Notes under the pieces: model-generated
Database searches by the model: none
Told to the model about the DNA's origin: nothing
Seen by the model: the letters and a program-made list of their open reading frames with translations, nothing else
Translations under genes and position numbers: made by a program
DNA from: Rhodoferax sp.
GTDB lineage: Bacteria > Pseudomonadota > Gammaproteobacteria > Burkholderiales > Burkholderiaceae_C
Assembly (NCBI GenBank): GCA_018063505.1
Contig: JAGPBF010000017.1
Location: forward strand, 1-36,024
Length of the DNA: 36,024 nt
Reading direction: 5' to 3'
In this document: piece after piece, positions 24,281 to 33,086 of the stretch
Numbering within the stretch: position 1 is the stretch's first letter
Layout of the letters: each line of letters begins with the position of its first letter

Positions 24281-27271
24281 TCAGTGCACCTGGTGGCGGG
24301 CGCCCATCTGGTCGAACAGGTCCACCTGGGCCCGGATGTCTTCGGGTTTGCCCAGAATATTGATGAAACGTATCAATTGCTCGTCGCGGATGAAGCTGGC
24401 CGAAGATTCGGCCGTCAACAGCACTTCGGGCGCCACCGGTTTGGAGACGATGTAGCCCTGGACGTAGTTGACACCGATTTCGGTCAGCGTCTGCACCGTG
24501 GCCGTGTCTTCTGCCCATTCGGCAATAGTCTGCATGCCCAGGTTGCTGGCCAGGTTGACGATGGCCTCGACGATTGCCACGTTGGCCGGGTGGTTGTTCA
24601 TGTTGACGATGAAACTTCCGTCGATCTTGAGCAGGTCGGCTGGCAGTTCCTTGAGGTACGAGAACGAGGTGTAACCGGCACCGAAGTCGTCCAGCGCCAC
24701 CTTGGCGCCAAAACTGCGCACGCGGTCAATGAAATGCCGGGTATTGCGCAAATCGTGCAAGGCGACACTTTCGGTGATTTCGATGCACAGATGACGGGCA
24801 ATGTCGGCGTTGGCGGCCAGCATGCCAAAGACGTCCTGCATGAACTTTTCGTCATTGAGCGAGGAGCCGCTCAGATTCATGCAGACAAAGCGGGTATTGG
24901 CCAAACGGCGCTGATGGGTGCTGAGCCAGGCCAGCGTCGTCGACAGCACCCAGCGGTCGATGACGGCCATGCGGCCGCTGTTTTCCGCGGCGGCAATCAG
25001 ACGGTCGGTCGGAACCTGGTTGCCGGCACTGTCCCGCATGCGTAAAAGCACCTCGAAGTTGAGCGACTCGTTTGGCGCCTTCAGCGACATGATGGGTTGC
25101 ATGTGAAGATAGAGACCGTCGGTGGCTGCACTGGTGGACAGCAGCTCCACCAGGCGCAATTCGGCCTCATGCTGGTGGAAGGCGTCAGCATCGTGTTCGT
25201 ATACGACCAAGCCGTCGTGATGGCCGCGCTTGGCTTCGCGACAGGCCCGGTCGGCAGTGGACATGGCATCCTTGATCGAGGTACCAGGCTTGACCTCGAT
25301 CAGCCCGATCGAACCGCGGACCGTGAAGGCCTTTTCGCCCACCCGGAACGGACTGCTGCCGATGCTGCGCACGATACCCTGGCAGACGAGCGCGGCCAGG
25401 GCCATCTTGGTATCGGGCAATACGATGGTGAACTCGTCGCCGCCGACCCTGCCGACCTTGATCGAACCCGACACCACGTCGGTGATGCGCTTGCACACCT
25501 GTTGCAGCACTTCGTCGCCGGCACTGTGCCCGAACAGGTCGTTGATCAGCTTGAAGCGGTCCAGGTCGAGGTACGCCAGCGCAAATGGCCTGCCTTTGGG
25601 CGACAACGCACTGGCCTCCTCGAAGGCGTTTTCGATACCGCGGCGGTTCAGCACCTTGGTCAGCGGATCGTTGTAGGCCAGGAAATTCAAGTCTTCCGCC
25701 GCGCGGGATTTTTCGGTGACATCCTGCAAGGAGCCTTCGATCCGGTCGTTGGACAGGGTGGCCTTGACCAGATAACGGCGCACCTCCTTGTCATCGTGGG
25801 TGCGTTTGCCCCTGATTTCGAGTTCGCCGTCGACCCGGCTATAGACGAAATGGTGCAGCTGGGTCCAGGCACCCTGATCAAAATATTGCTGCCAGCTGTT
25901 GTGACCCACAATCAGCACATTCTTGCCCAGCATACCGGCCAGGGCTGGATTGGCGCTGATGAAGCGGCCTTGCAGGTCCAGGCTGAACAGGCCGATCGGC
26001 ATGGCGTTGAAGTTGTGCTCGAGCTCGGCCTGCACGGTCAACCGCTGCTGGTGTTCCATGCGCATCTGCTCGGCAATGGCAAGCGCAGCCAGCAAGCTGG
26101 AGGTCAGGGCCACGGTCACGAAATTGATCGCAACGGCGAACTCCTTGATGCCCAGTGCAGCTGCAGCGATTTCGGTCAATACCGACAGAAAGGTCACGCC
26201 CAGCGATGCGCCGTACCACATGGCAACCCGCGAGCGGGTACGCCGCAGGATGTCGAGCAGGCTCAGCGTCATCAGAACCGACCAGGTTCCGGCGACCAGC
26301 CACATCACCGGAAGCCAGGCCTTGTAAGGCAGCATGATCGATACCACGAGGAACGGTAGGCACAACCACTGTGTGTAGCGCAAGGGTTTTTCGAAGCGTG
26401 TCTTGTGCAGGTCTTCGGCAAACAGGTTGCGGAACAGCGCCAGCGTCAGCAGACCGTAGATGGCAACCGTGACCGCCCGACCCGGCGCCAGCCATTCGGT
26501 CGGTAGCGAATGGCCCAGCCACTGAATGTCCCAGCCCGCCGAAATCGCACTCATGCGCAGGGTCACGACCAGCCAGGCGGCAAACAATACATACAGGATC
26601 TGCCGATTGATCCAGGCTGTCATCAGCACAAATACGGCAAGCACGATCAGCCCGCCATCGAGCAACCCGGAGTTGCGATGGAATTCCTGAACGGTGCGGC
26701 GCAAATCTTTCTCTGTCCATGCCGCGGCTGTCAGCCGGGCCGGGCCGACGAAATTGGCCTGGCACAGTGCGCTGCTCGTCGCGTCGTTCAGGTTCAACGC
26801 AAAGCCGGCCTTGGCCAGTACAAATGCGCCTTGCGCACCGGCACGGGTGGCTGTACCCAGGGGTTGCAGAGTCGCACGGTCCCAGCAACTGATCTGGGTG
26901 GCGTGCCGGGATGGAAATTCGATGACCAACGTGCCCTTGTCGGCTTGTGCCGGGCTGAAGGCGAACCAGATCGGGTTCTCCGACCGCTTGGTGTCGAAAT
27001 AGTCGACCAGCGGAGCGGATTGCAGCGCAGCCCTGGCCTGCTGCAGGGTCAGGGCTGCACCGCTTTCGGAAGCATCTTCAAAGGTCTGGAGCTTGACAGC
27101 AGACGCACTTCCAGTGGCGTATTGGTCTTGCCACAAGGAGACTGCAGCAATGGAGATCAATGCAATCCCCAGGGGAACCAGGTAGATCGACAAAACCCAG
27201 GCGAGTTTGTCCATGGCCACGCCTGCGCGGGCCCATAGCGCGTAATTCCACGGGGAGCGCCTGGCTTGCAT
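24281..27271 (-). CDS. 7TM-sensor, PAS, GGDEF and EAL protein (cyclic-di-GMP turnover)
   Basis: A protein of about 996 residues. An N-terminal helix is followed by a periplasmic domain of about 150 residues (two cysteines, in SCWDRAT and SALCQAN) and seven hydrophobic segments, a 7TMR-DISM-like architecture. A PAS domain lies near 420-530 (HNFNAMPIGLFSLDLQGRF). The GGDEF motif is intact at about 610-614 (GRVGGDEFTIVL), but the inhibitory RxxD site is SGSI. The EAL domain has EVLLR instead of EALLR (about 738), with EITES, DDFGAGYTSF and LLKIDGSF conserved, so phosphodiesterase activity is plausible. The start at 27271 (AAGGA upstream) is favoured; ATG 27214 is an alternative. A candidate promoter is at 27313-27340. 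It lies 127 bases after the FeeM-like gene. Confidence 0.9.
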   Translation of the reverse strand: MQARRSPWNYALWARAGVAMDKLAWVLSIYLVPLGIALISIAAVSLWQDQYATGSASAVKLQTFEDASESGAALTLQQARAALQSAPLVDYFDTKRSENPIWFAFSPAQADKGTLVIEFPSRHATQISCWDRATLQPLGTATRAGAQGAFVLAKAGFALNLNDATSSALCQANFVGPARLTAAAWTEKDLRRTVQEFHRNSGLLDGGLIVLAVFVLMTAWINRQILYVLFAAWLVVTLRMSAISAGWDIQWLGHSLPTEWLAPGRAVTVAIYGLLTLALFRNLFAEDLHKTRFEKPLRYTQWLCLPFLVVSIMLPYKAWLPVMWLVAGTWSVLMTLSLLDILRRTRSRVAMWYGASLGVTFLSVLTEIAAAALGIKEFAVAINFVTVALTSSLLAALAIAEQMRMEHQQRLTVQAELEHNFNAMPIGLFSLDLQGRFISANPALAGMLGKNVLIVGHNSWQQYFDQGAWTQLHHFVYSRVDGELEIRGKRTHDDKEVRRYLVKATLSNDRIEGSLQDVTEKSRAAEDLNFLAYNDPLTKVLNRRGIENAFEEASALSPKGRPFALAYLDLDRFKLINDLFGHSAGDEVLQQVCKRITDVVSGSIKVGRVGGDEFTIVLPDTKMALAALVCQGIVRSIGSSPFRVGEKAFTVRGSIGLIEVKPGTSIKDAMSTADRACREAKRGHHDGLVVYEHDADAFHQHEAELRLVELLSTSAATDGLYLHMQPIMSLKAPNESLNFEVLLRMRDSAGNQVPTDRLIAAAENSGRMAVIDRWVLSTTLAWLSTHQRRLANTRFVCMNLSGSSLNDEKFMQDVFGMLAANADIARHLCIEITESVALHDLRNTRHFIDRVRSFGAKVALDDFGAGYTSFSYLKELPADLLKIDGSFIVNMNNHPANVAIVEAIVNLASNLGMQTIAEWAEDTATVQTLTEIGVNYVQGYIVSKPVAPEVLLTAESSASFIRDEQLIRFINILGKPEDIRAQVDLFDQMGARHQVH

Positions 27272-27312
27272 GCATCCTTGACAACGCCGGAGATTTTCCA
27301 ACGACAGACGCG

Positions 27313-27340
27313 AGTCTACGCAAAGCGACCGCGGCGTCAA
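27313..27340 (-). promoter_or_regulatory. Candidate sigma-70 promoter of the GGDEF-EAL gene
   Basis: On the minus strand TTGACG (27340-27335) and TAGACT (27318-27313) are separated by 16 bases. Five of six and four of six bases match consensus. Transcription would begin near 27306, leaving a leader of about 35 bases before ATG 27271. This supports the chosen start and suggests the gene can be expressed separately from the FeeM-like gene upstream. Confidence 0.45.
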
Positions 27341-27398
27341 TCACCGCGGCCGGCAGATGCCAGGCCCTTGCCCCCAGGTGGGCAAAGTGTTGCGTGAA

Positions 27399-28196
27399 TC
27401 AGACGGGACGTCGGCCCAAGGGCGGAAAAGCACGCGACATGCTGGGGACCGGAAACAGTTCTCCCAGATCGGAGTCCCGATCGACACGAACATCGATGTC
27501 GGGGTGGTCGGTGTAACGCATGAACTTGAGCAGCGGGTGCCTGGCCTCGACCAGCCGCTGGTGCCCGGTATCGATCTCGAAACCCAACACCCGGTGCGGA
27601 ATGTTGTTGCCGTGGCGCATCGGGATGAAACCTTGCTCGGGAAACAGGTCCTCGAACATCATCTGGTCGTATTGGCGATCGAGCGGCGCGCGGGCTGCCA
27701 CGATGGCCCAGTCGATGCCATCCTGCTCGCAGTACTGCAAGGTGGCCTTGATCAGAACCATCTTGACCAGGCGTCCGATCGAGCCGCTGACAATGCCCAG
27801 GCGGCTGCCTTCAACCAGCGGTCGATCGCGCAACCAGCGCGGCAGGCTGACGCTTTGTTCGACCTTGAGTGGCTTGTAGGCATTGCTCTGAATACGCAAG
27901 GTACCCAGTGGCGTACCGTCGAGCCTGGATTCGGCGAGCAACACGATGACGCCGGGTTCGGTATCTGTTTCTTCTGCAATACGCAGCTTCTCGCCGAATT
28001 CCGGCATATGGCGGCCGTAGGCGTCGGCGCGGATGCTGACCGCCTTGGACAGCTCGGTCTCGTTGCTGACGATCCGCACCGTGAACGGCAGACGTTCCTG
28101 CGTCATCGCTGTGGCGAAAGTGTCTTCGCCGGTGGTGCTGTCAATCTGGACAGGCGCACGGTACGGCGGGGGAACAATGGTCGACAAACGGTTCAT
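27399..28196 (-). CDS. FeeM-like acyltransferase (N-acyl amino acid / autoinducer-synthase fold)
   Basis: A 265-residue protein with a GNAT/autoinducer-synthase-like core. After a variable N-terminus (about 45 residues) come FTVRIVSNETELSKAVSIRADAYGRHMP, GVIVLLAESRLDGTPLGTLRIQSN, the arginine-rich VEGSRLGIVSGSIGRLVKMVLIKA and YEQDGIDWAIVAARAPLDRQY-type residues, an order seen in FeeM and LuxI-like enzymes. These families move an acyl chain from acyl-ACP to an amino acid or S-adenosylmethionine. I cannot tell the acceptor from the sequence. ATG 28196 has AGGA seven bases upstream; the TTG/GTG-like extension to 28241 lacks a site. Upstream are tandem direct repeats. PEP-CTERM-associated acyltransferases are another possible identity. 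Confidence 0.65.
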   Translation of the reverse strand: MNRLSTIVPPPYRAPVQIDSTTGEDTFATAMTQERLPFTVRIVSNETELSKAVSIRADAYGRHMPEFGEKLRIAEETDTEPGVIVLLAESRLDGTPLGTLRIQSNAYKPLKVEQSVSLPRWLRDRPLVEGSRLGIVSGSIGRLVKMVLIKATLQYCEQDGIDWAIVAARAPLDRQYDQMMFEDLFPEQGFIPMRHGNNIPHRVLGFEIDTGHQRLVEARHPLLKFMRYTDHPDIDVRVDRDSDLGELFPVPSMSRAFPPLGRRPV

Positions 28197-28643
28197 GATG
28201 GGTTCCTGCTGGATATTGGTTTTGCACGGCTGAACAGGCAACGACGCCCTTGGGAACTACTTTAGGCGCCGCACCTTCGGCTGCGAAGTCGCCGTTTGTC
28301 TAAACCGTGTGTAGGAAGTCGCCTTACAAATTGAAGCAAATTGAAGCAAATCAGCGGACTTCCCGGCGTTCGGGCGGTGCGAACCTGGCGTTGGCGATGG
28401 CGTTGGGTATGTACCGGTGCGGCAATCCGGTCGGCCAGGGCCATGCCGGATGCGGCGACACCGACCAAAGCCAATGCCGACACGACCGTGCGTGCGAAGC
28501 GGGTTTTGCCGTGGACCTTGGTGAAAACCTCCAGCGCCAATACGAACGAGCCGGTGTGGCGGCTATGGCACACTCGCCGCCTCATGCTGATGGTCGTTTG
28601 GTCGGTCCGAGGGCAGCTAACTTACCGGGGAGAAAACGCAAAC
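28197..28643. other. 447-base intergenic region between the FeeM-like gene and tex
   Basis: This gap separates divergent genes. Near the FeeM-like gene it holds two copies of GAAGTCGCC (28285-28293 and 28315-28323) exactly 30 bases apart and a tandem TTGAAGCAAA (28331-28350). A weak pair TTGGTG (28518-28523) and TACGAA (28541-28546) with 17-base spacing could serve tex, whose ribosome site is GGGGAG at 28627-28632. A minus-strand frame 28585-28262 contains a signal-peptide-like stretch (TVVSALALVGVAASGMALAD), but it has no good start and its end looks non-coding, so I do not call a gene. No RNA gene is recognised. Confidence 0.5.
28285..28350. repeat. Direct repeats upstream of the FeeM-like gene
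   Basis: Two 9-base copies of GAAGTCGCC start at 28285 and 28315. A 10-base unit TTGAAGCAAA is tandemly repeated at 28331-28350. They lie 90-155 bases before ATG 28196, on the upstream side of a minus-strand gene, as expected of regulator half-sites on one face of the helix (30 bases is nearly three turns). No regulator gene is nearby and no matching known motif is recalled. Confidence 0.6.
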
Positions 28644-31043
28644 ATGTTCTCGATAGTCCAAACCATTGCCCAGGAGCTCGGTGTACGCGAAGCGCAGGTG
28701 CAGGCCGCCGTGGACTTGCTCGATGGTGGCGCAACGGTCCCGTTCGTGGCACGTTACCGCAAGGAAGCCACTGGCGGCCTGGATGACGTGGCATTGCGCG
28801 CGCTCGACAGCCGGCTGACCTATTTGCGCGAGTTGCACGATCGGCGCAAGGTCATCCTTGGGGCCATTGACGAGCAAGGCAAGCTGACGCCGGCATTGCG
28901 CCAGGCGCTGGCCGGTGCGCTGACCAAGCAGGAGCTCGAAGACCTCTATCTGCCATTCAAGCAAAAGCGCCGCACCAAGGGCGAGATGGCACGGGAAGCC
29001 GGACTCGAGCCGCTGGCCGACCGGTTGCTCGCCGATCCGACGCTGATTCCGATCGCGCAGGCCCAGGCCTTCGTGATCCCGACCGTGGCGCTGGCCGAAG
29101 GCGCCGACAAGCAACCGGATTTCTCCACCGTGCAACTGGTGCTCGACGGTGTTCGTGACATTCTGAGCGAACGCTGGGCCGAGCAGAGCGTGCTGGTGCA
29201 AAGCCTGCGCGCCTGGTTGTGGGACAACGGGGAACTCAAAAGCAGCCTGCGCAGCGGCAAGGACGAAAACCATGCCGACATTGCGAAGTTCCGCGACTAT
29301 TTCGACTATCAGGAGCCCATCGCCAAGGTTCCTTCCCACCGCGCGCTGGCGGTATTTCGGGGACGCGCCCAGGAGGTTCTCGACGTGCAACTGGCCCTGC
29401 CGCAGGCGGCATCCGCGCCAACGACCGGGTCGACCAGTGCCAACCCCTTGGCCGAGGCGAGGATCGCCCAGTTCGTGGGCTGGCGTCACCAAGGCCGTGG
29501 TGCCGATGATTTCCTGGCCAGGTGTGTCGGCTGGACCTGGCGGGTCAAGCTCAGCCTGTCGACCGAACGCGATCTTTTCGCGCGGCTGCGCGAAGCGGCT
29601 GAAGCGACGGCAATCAAGGTGTTTGCCGACAACCTGCGTGACCTGCTGCTGGCAGCGCCGGCCGGCCCACGTGTGGTACTGGGTCTTGATCCGGGCATCC
29701 GTACCGGTGTCAAGGTCGCGGTGGTGGACCGCAATGGCAAGCTGGTCGAGACCGCCACCGTATACCCGCACGAACCGCGCAAGGACTGGGACGGCTCCTT
29801 GCACATCCTGCGCCAGTTGTGCCTGCGCCATGGCGTCAGCCTGATCGCGATCGGCAATGGCACGGCCAGCCGGGAGACCGACAAGCTGGCGGCAGACCTG
29901 ATCGGTCAGCTCACGCGCGCCGCGCAAGTGGCGCAGCAGGACGACAGGTTGCAGATTCCCGAAAAGGTGGTGGTCAGTGAAGCCGGCGCGTCGGTGTATT
30001 CGGCCAGCGAATTTGCGTCACAGGAAATGCCCGACGTCGACGTCAGCCTGCGCGGAGCCGCCAGCATTGCCCGACGGCTGCAGGACCCGTTGGCCGAACT
30101 GGTCAAGATCGATCCGAAATCGATCGGTGTCGGCCAGTACCAGCATGACGTGAACCAGGGCGAACTGGCACGTTGCCTGGACGCAGTGGTCGAGGACTGC
30201 GTCAATGCGGTCGGCGTCGATCTCAACACCGCCAGTGCGCCGCTGCTGCGCCGGGTGTCGGGGCTCTCGCCGGGGGTGGCGGCATCGGTGGTGCGCTGGC
30301 GCGATGCCAATGGCAGCTTTCGCAGTCGCCAGCAATTGCTGCAGGTGACCGGCCTGGGCGCCAAGACGTTCGAGCAAAGTGCCGGATTCCTGCGTATCCG
30401 TGGTGGCGACAACCCGCTGGACATGACCGGGGTGCATCCGGAAACCTATCCGCTGGTCGAGAAGATTCTGGCCAGGGCTGCACTGCCGATCGGTGAACTG
30501 ATGGGGCGCGGCGCAACGCTGGCAGGATTGCGGCCGGAGATGTTTGCCGATGCCGATTTCGGCGTGATGACGGTCAAGGACATTCTGCTGGAACTGGAAA
30601 AGCCGGGGCGCGACCCGCGCCCGGATTTCCGTGCCGCGAAACTCAACGATGGCGTGCAGGACATCGGCGATCTTCGCGAAGGCATGGTGCTGGAGGGCAC
30701 CGTGAGCAACGTCGCGGCATTCGGCGCTTTTGTCGATCTTGGCGTGCACCAGGACGGTTTGATCCATGTCAGCCAGCTCAGTGACCGCTTCATCACCGAT
30801 GCCCGCGAAATCGTCAAGACCGGCGCCATCGTCAAGGTGCGGGTGCTCGAGGTGGACCTGGCGCGCAAGCGGATCGCGCTGACGATGAAGCCTGCCAGCG
30901 CAAGCGCCGGGCCGGCGCGGCGCGATGCGATGGGCAAGGGCGCGGGCGGCGGCCGCGAGCCGGCGCGCAGCAATTTCCGGCCACCGCAGCAACCCGTGGC
31001 AGCCACTGCGATGGCATCGGCATTTTCCAGATTGAAGCCCTGA
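28644..31043 (+). CDS. tex: Tex, RNA-binding transcription accessory protein
   Basis: A 799-residue Tex. It starts MFSIVQTIAQELGVREAQVQ, the normal N-terminus, with GGGGAG upstream; the frame open to 28341 adds 101 non-conserved residues and is rejected. Domains in order: N-terminal helical region with FVARYRKEATGGLDD; YqgF/RNase H-like domain from about 348 (VVLGLDPGIRTGVKVAVVD); helix-hairpin-helix domain at about 530-590 (GLSPGVAASVVRWRDANG); S1 domain at about 680-750 (GMVLEGTVSNVAAFGAFVDLG); then a 50-residue basic, glycine- and alanine-rich tail. Tex binds nucleic acids and elongating RNA polymerase and affects virulence and stress responses. The tail makes it longer than E. coli Tex (773). 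Confidence 0.97.
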   Translation: MFSIVQTIAQELGVREAQVQAAVDLLDGGATVPFVARYRKEATGGLDDVALRALDSRLTYLRELHDRRKVILGAIDEQGKLTPALRQALAGALTKQELEDLYLPFKQKRRTKGEMAREAGLEPLADRLLADPTLIPIAQAQAFVIPTVALAEGADKQPDFSTVQLVLDGVRDILSERWAEQSVLVQSLRAWLWDNGELKSSLRSGKDENHADIAKFRDYFDYQEPIAKVPSHRALAVFRGRAQEVLDVQLALPQAASAPTTGSTSANPLAEARIAQFVGWRHQGRGADDFLARCVGWTWRVKLSLSTERDLFARLREAAEATAIKVFADNLRDLLLAAPAGPRVVLGLDPGIRTGVKVAVVDRNGKLVETATVYPHEPRKDWDGSLHILRQLCLRHGVSLIAIGNGTASRETDKLAADLIGQLTRAAQVAQQDDRLQIPEKVVVSEAGASVYSASEFASQEMPDVDVSLRGAASIARRLQDPLAELVKIDPKSIGVGQYQHDVNQGELARCLDAVVEDCVNAVGVDLNTASAPLLRRVSGLSPGVAASVVRWRDANGSFRSRQQLLQVTGLGAKTFEQSAGFLRIRGGDNPLDMTGVHPETYPLVEKILARAALPIGELMGRGATLAGLRPEMFADADFGVMTVKDILLELEKPGRDPRPDFRAAKLNDGVQDIGDLREGMVLEGTVSNVAAFGAFVDLGVHQDGLIHVSQLSDRFITDAREIVKTGAIVKVRVLEVDLARKRIALTMKPASASAGPARRDAMGKGAGGGREPARSNFRPPQQPVAATAMASAFSRLKP

Positions 31044-31107
31044 CTGGGGCTGACATCGCGCGCCGCAGGGCCGGGAAACAGCCGCTGGCGGGCCGACGTG
31101 CCGGACT

Positions 31108-31129
31108 TGCGCTGCGCGCAAACGATAAT
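31108..31129 (+). promoter_or_regulatory. Possible -10 and inverted repeat before the HDOD gene
   Basis: GATAAT at 31124-31129 matches five of six -10 bases and is preceded by a 6-bp inverted repeat TTGCGC-TGC-GCGCAA (31108-31122). No -35 is seen at the usual distance. The start codon lies 37 bases downstream. This fits a regulated promoter between tex and the HDOD gene, but the sequence evidence is modest. Confidence 0.3.
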
Positions 31130-31166
31130 CGGGACTTCGTTGGTTTGCCCTCTGGGCCCTTGCCCC

Positions 31167-31979
31167 ATGTTGTTGCACGCGTTGTTGGCGTCCGAATTTG
31201 TTCTGCCCAGTATTCCCAGGGTGGTGGCATTGCTGCTCAGCGAACTCGAGCGCGAACAGCCCGATCTGAAGAAGATTTCGCAGCTGATCAGCACCGATCC
31301 GGCCTTGACTGTGCGCCTGCTGCAAGTCTCCAATTCCGCCTCGTTCCAGTTGTCCGGTCAGCTGCGCAGCGTGCCGGAGTCGCTGGCGGTCGTGGGACTG
31401 GGCCATGTGCGTGCCATGGCCCAGGCGGCGGCCGCCAAGGCATCGCTCAAGGCGGTACCGGGCATTCGCCAGCAACAGTACTGGGACTACTGCCTGGATG
31501 TGGCAAAGGTCTCCCGTTCACTGGCCGGTGTCGTGCGCCAGAACCAGCAGGCCGCATTTACCGCAGGCCTGATCCATCTCGTCGGCGAACTGGCCATGCG
31601 CATGGCCATGCCCGAACCCATGGCGGCGCTTGACGTGCTGGTGCCCGCCATGGACCCGCGCCGAGCCCGCGCCGAGCGGCGCCAGTTCGATTACGACTAC
31701 ACCCAGGTCGGCGCCGGGCTGGCGCGCCAATGGGCATTTCCCGAGGCCATCGTTGACGCGATCGCGCATCAGGACGCACCGTTCCTGAACGATGCCTACG
31801 AGCCGCTCGCCGGTGTGATTCACCTTGCGGCCTGGCGTGCCCGCGCCAAGATGGCCGGCCTGAACCAGCGTGAGATGGCGGTGAGTTTTCCGGGCCCGGT
31901 CGGTGAGGTGCTGTCACTGGACATCGACATGGTGTTGCAGCAGGATCCGATCGACTGGAACGGCCAGCGCGCGGCCTGA
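31167..31979 (+). CDS. HDOD-domain signal protein
   Basis: A 270-residue protein consisting almost wholly of one HDOD domain. Marks are FVLPSIPRVVALLLSELEREQPDLKKISQLISTDPALTVRLLQVSNSASF and GLGHVRAMA, with the later AGLIHLVGELAMR in place of a full HD motif, as usual for HDOD. It has no receiver, GGDEF or kinase domain attached. HDOD proteins act in regulation, often in chemotaxis, type IV pili, competence or biofilm control, by protein contact rather than hydrolysis. The start is ATG 31167 before LLHALLASEF; the frame upstream to 31098 crosses the candidate promoter. It is followed 15 bases later by the patatin-like gene. Confidence 0.88.
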   Translation: MLLHALLASEFVLPSIPRVVALLLSELEREQPDLKKISQLISTDPALTVRLLQVSNSASFQLSGQLRSVPESLAVVGLGHVRAMAQAAAAKASLKAVPGIRQQQYWDYCLDVAKVSRSLAGVVRQNQQAAFTAGLIHLVGELAMRMAMPEPMAALDVLVPAMDPRRARAERRQFDYDYTQVGAGLARQWAFPEAIVDAIAHQDAPFLNDAYEPLAGVIHLAAWRARAKMAGLNQREMAVSFPGPVGEVLSLDIDMVLQQDPIDWNGQRAA

Positions 31980-31994
31980 AACCGGGTGCTGGCG

Positions 31995-33086
31995 ATGCGC
32001 GCATTGCGCCTGTATGCGGGTCCGGCGGCGATGGCGCGGATTGCCCGCGAAGGACTGCAGAGTGCCGACATCGGCACGATCGCCGGCGCCGCGGGTGGCC
32101 CCAAGGGCCTGATACTGGGCCCGCTCGACCGATTTCTGTTTGGCCAGTGGTTGCCCCAGAGCGATCAAGCGGTGGACCTGGTAGGAGCCTCGATCGGGGC
32201 CTGGCGCATGGCAACTGCCTGTCTGGACGAATCCGTCGCCCGATTCGAGCAACTGGAACACGACTACATCCACCAGGACTATGCGCTGTCCCCCGGGCAG
32301 GCACGTCCGACACCGGAGATGGTCAGCGAAACCTTCGGCCGCAATCTGCACGCCTTTTATGGCCCGCGTGCTGCCCAGGTGCTGTCGCATCCGCGCTACC
32401 GGCTGCATGTGGTCACCGCACGCGGGCGCCATCTGCTCGGTCGCGAACATCGATTGCGCACGCCACTGGGGTATCTGGGCGCGTTCCTGACCAACAGCGT
32501 GCACCGCAAGGCGATGGGGGCCTGGCTGGAGCGGGTGGTGTTTTCGACTGCTGGCGCGGCCTTGCCGTTCGACTGCAGCGACTACAGGACCCGGCAGGTG
32601 CGCTTGAGCGAAGCCAATTTCCATCCGGCACTGCAGGCGAGCTGTTCGATTCCATTCATGCTGCGTGCGGTGCAGCATATTCCGGGGGCGCCAGCGGGGG
32701 CGTACTGGGACGGCGGCATCACCGACTACCACCTGCACCTCAATTACGCGGGCGCGCCGCTGCTGAATCCGGGGCGCCCGCCGCTGGTGCTGTATCCGCA
32801 TTTCCAGCGTGCCGTGGTGCCCGGCTGGCTCGACAAGGGCTTGCGCTGGCGCCACGAACCGACCCGTTTTCTGGACAATCTGCTGCTGCTGGCGCCCGAT
32901 CCGCAGTGGGTGCAGGCGCTGCCCAACGGCAAGCTGCCGGACCGCAATGACTTCATGCACTTTGGCCGCGACCTTGCCGGTCGCGTCAAGGCCTGGACCA
33001 CCGCCGCCAGCGCCAGCAAGCAGCTGGCCGACGAGTTCGCGCACTGGTTGCGGGCGCCGGACATGCGTTACATCACGCCCTTGTGA
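31995..33086 (+). CDS. Patatin-like phospholipase
   Basis: A 363-residue acyl hydrolase. The oxyanion loop is GAAGGPKG (31-38), the nucleophile elbow is GASIG with Ser66, and the catalytic aspartate is Asp239 in YWDGGITDYH, giving the Ser-Asp dyad of patatins. No signal peptide is seen, so it acts in the cytoplasm or is exported by another route. Expected activity is release of fatty acids from lipids; the substrate is not known. ATG 31995 is used; an in-frame GTG at 31986 is an alternative, and neither has a strong ribosome site. The gene is probably coupled to the HDOD gene before it. Confidence 0.9.
   Translation: MRALRLYAGPAAMARIAREGLQSADIGTIAGAAGGPKGLILGPLDRFLFGQWLPQSDQAVDLVGASIGAWRMATACLDESVARFEQLEHDYIHQDYALSPGQARPTPEMVSETFGRNLHAFYGPRAAQVLSHPRYRLHVVTARGRHLLGREHRLRTPLGYLGAFLTNSVHRKAMGAWLERVVFSTAGAALPFDCSDYRTRQVRLSEANFHPALQASCSIPFMLRAVQHIPGAPAGAYWDGGITDYHLHLNYAGAPLLNPGRPPLVLYPHFQRAVVPGWLDKGLRWRHEPTRFLDNLLLLAPDPQWVQALPNGKLPDRNDFMHFGRDLAGRVKAWTTAASASKQLADEFAHWLRAPDMRYITPL

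Noticed and set aside
28341-28643. In-frame upstream extension of tex
   Set aside because: The added 101 residues (WRWRWRW and similar) match no part of Tex, while MFSIVQTIAQELG at 28644 is the normal N-terminus with its own ribosome site.
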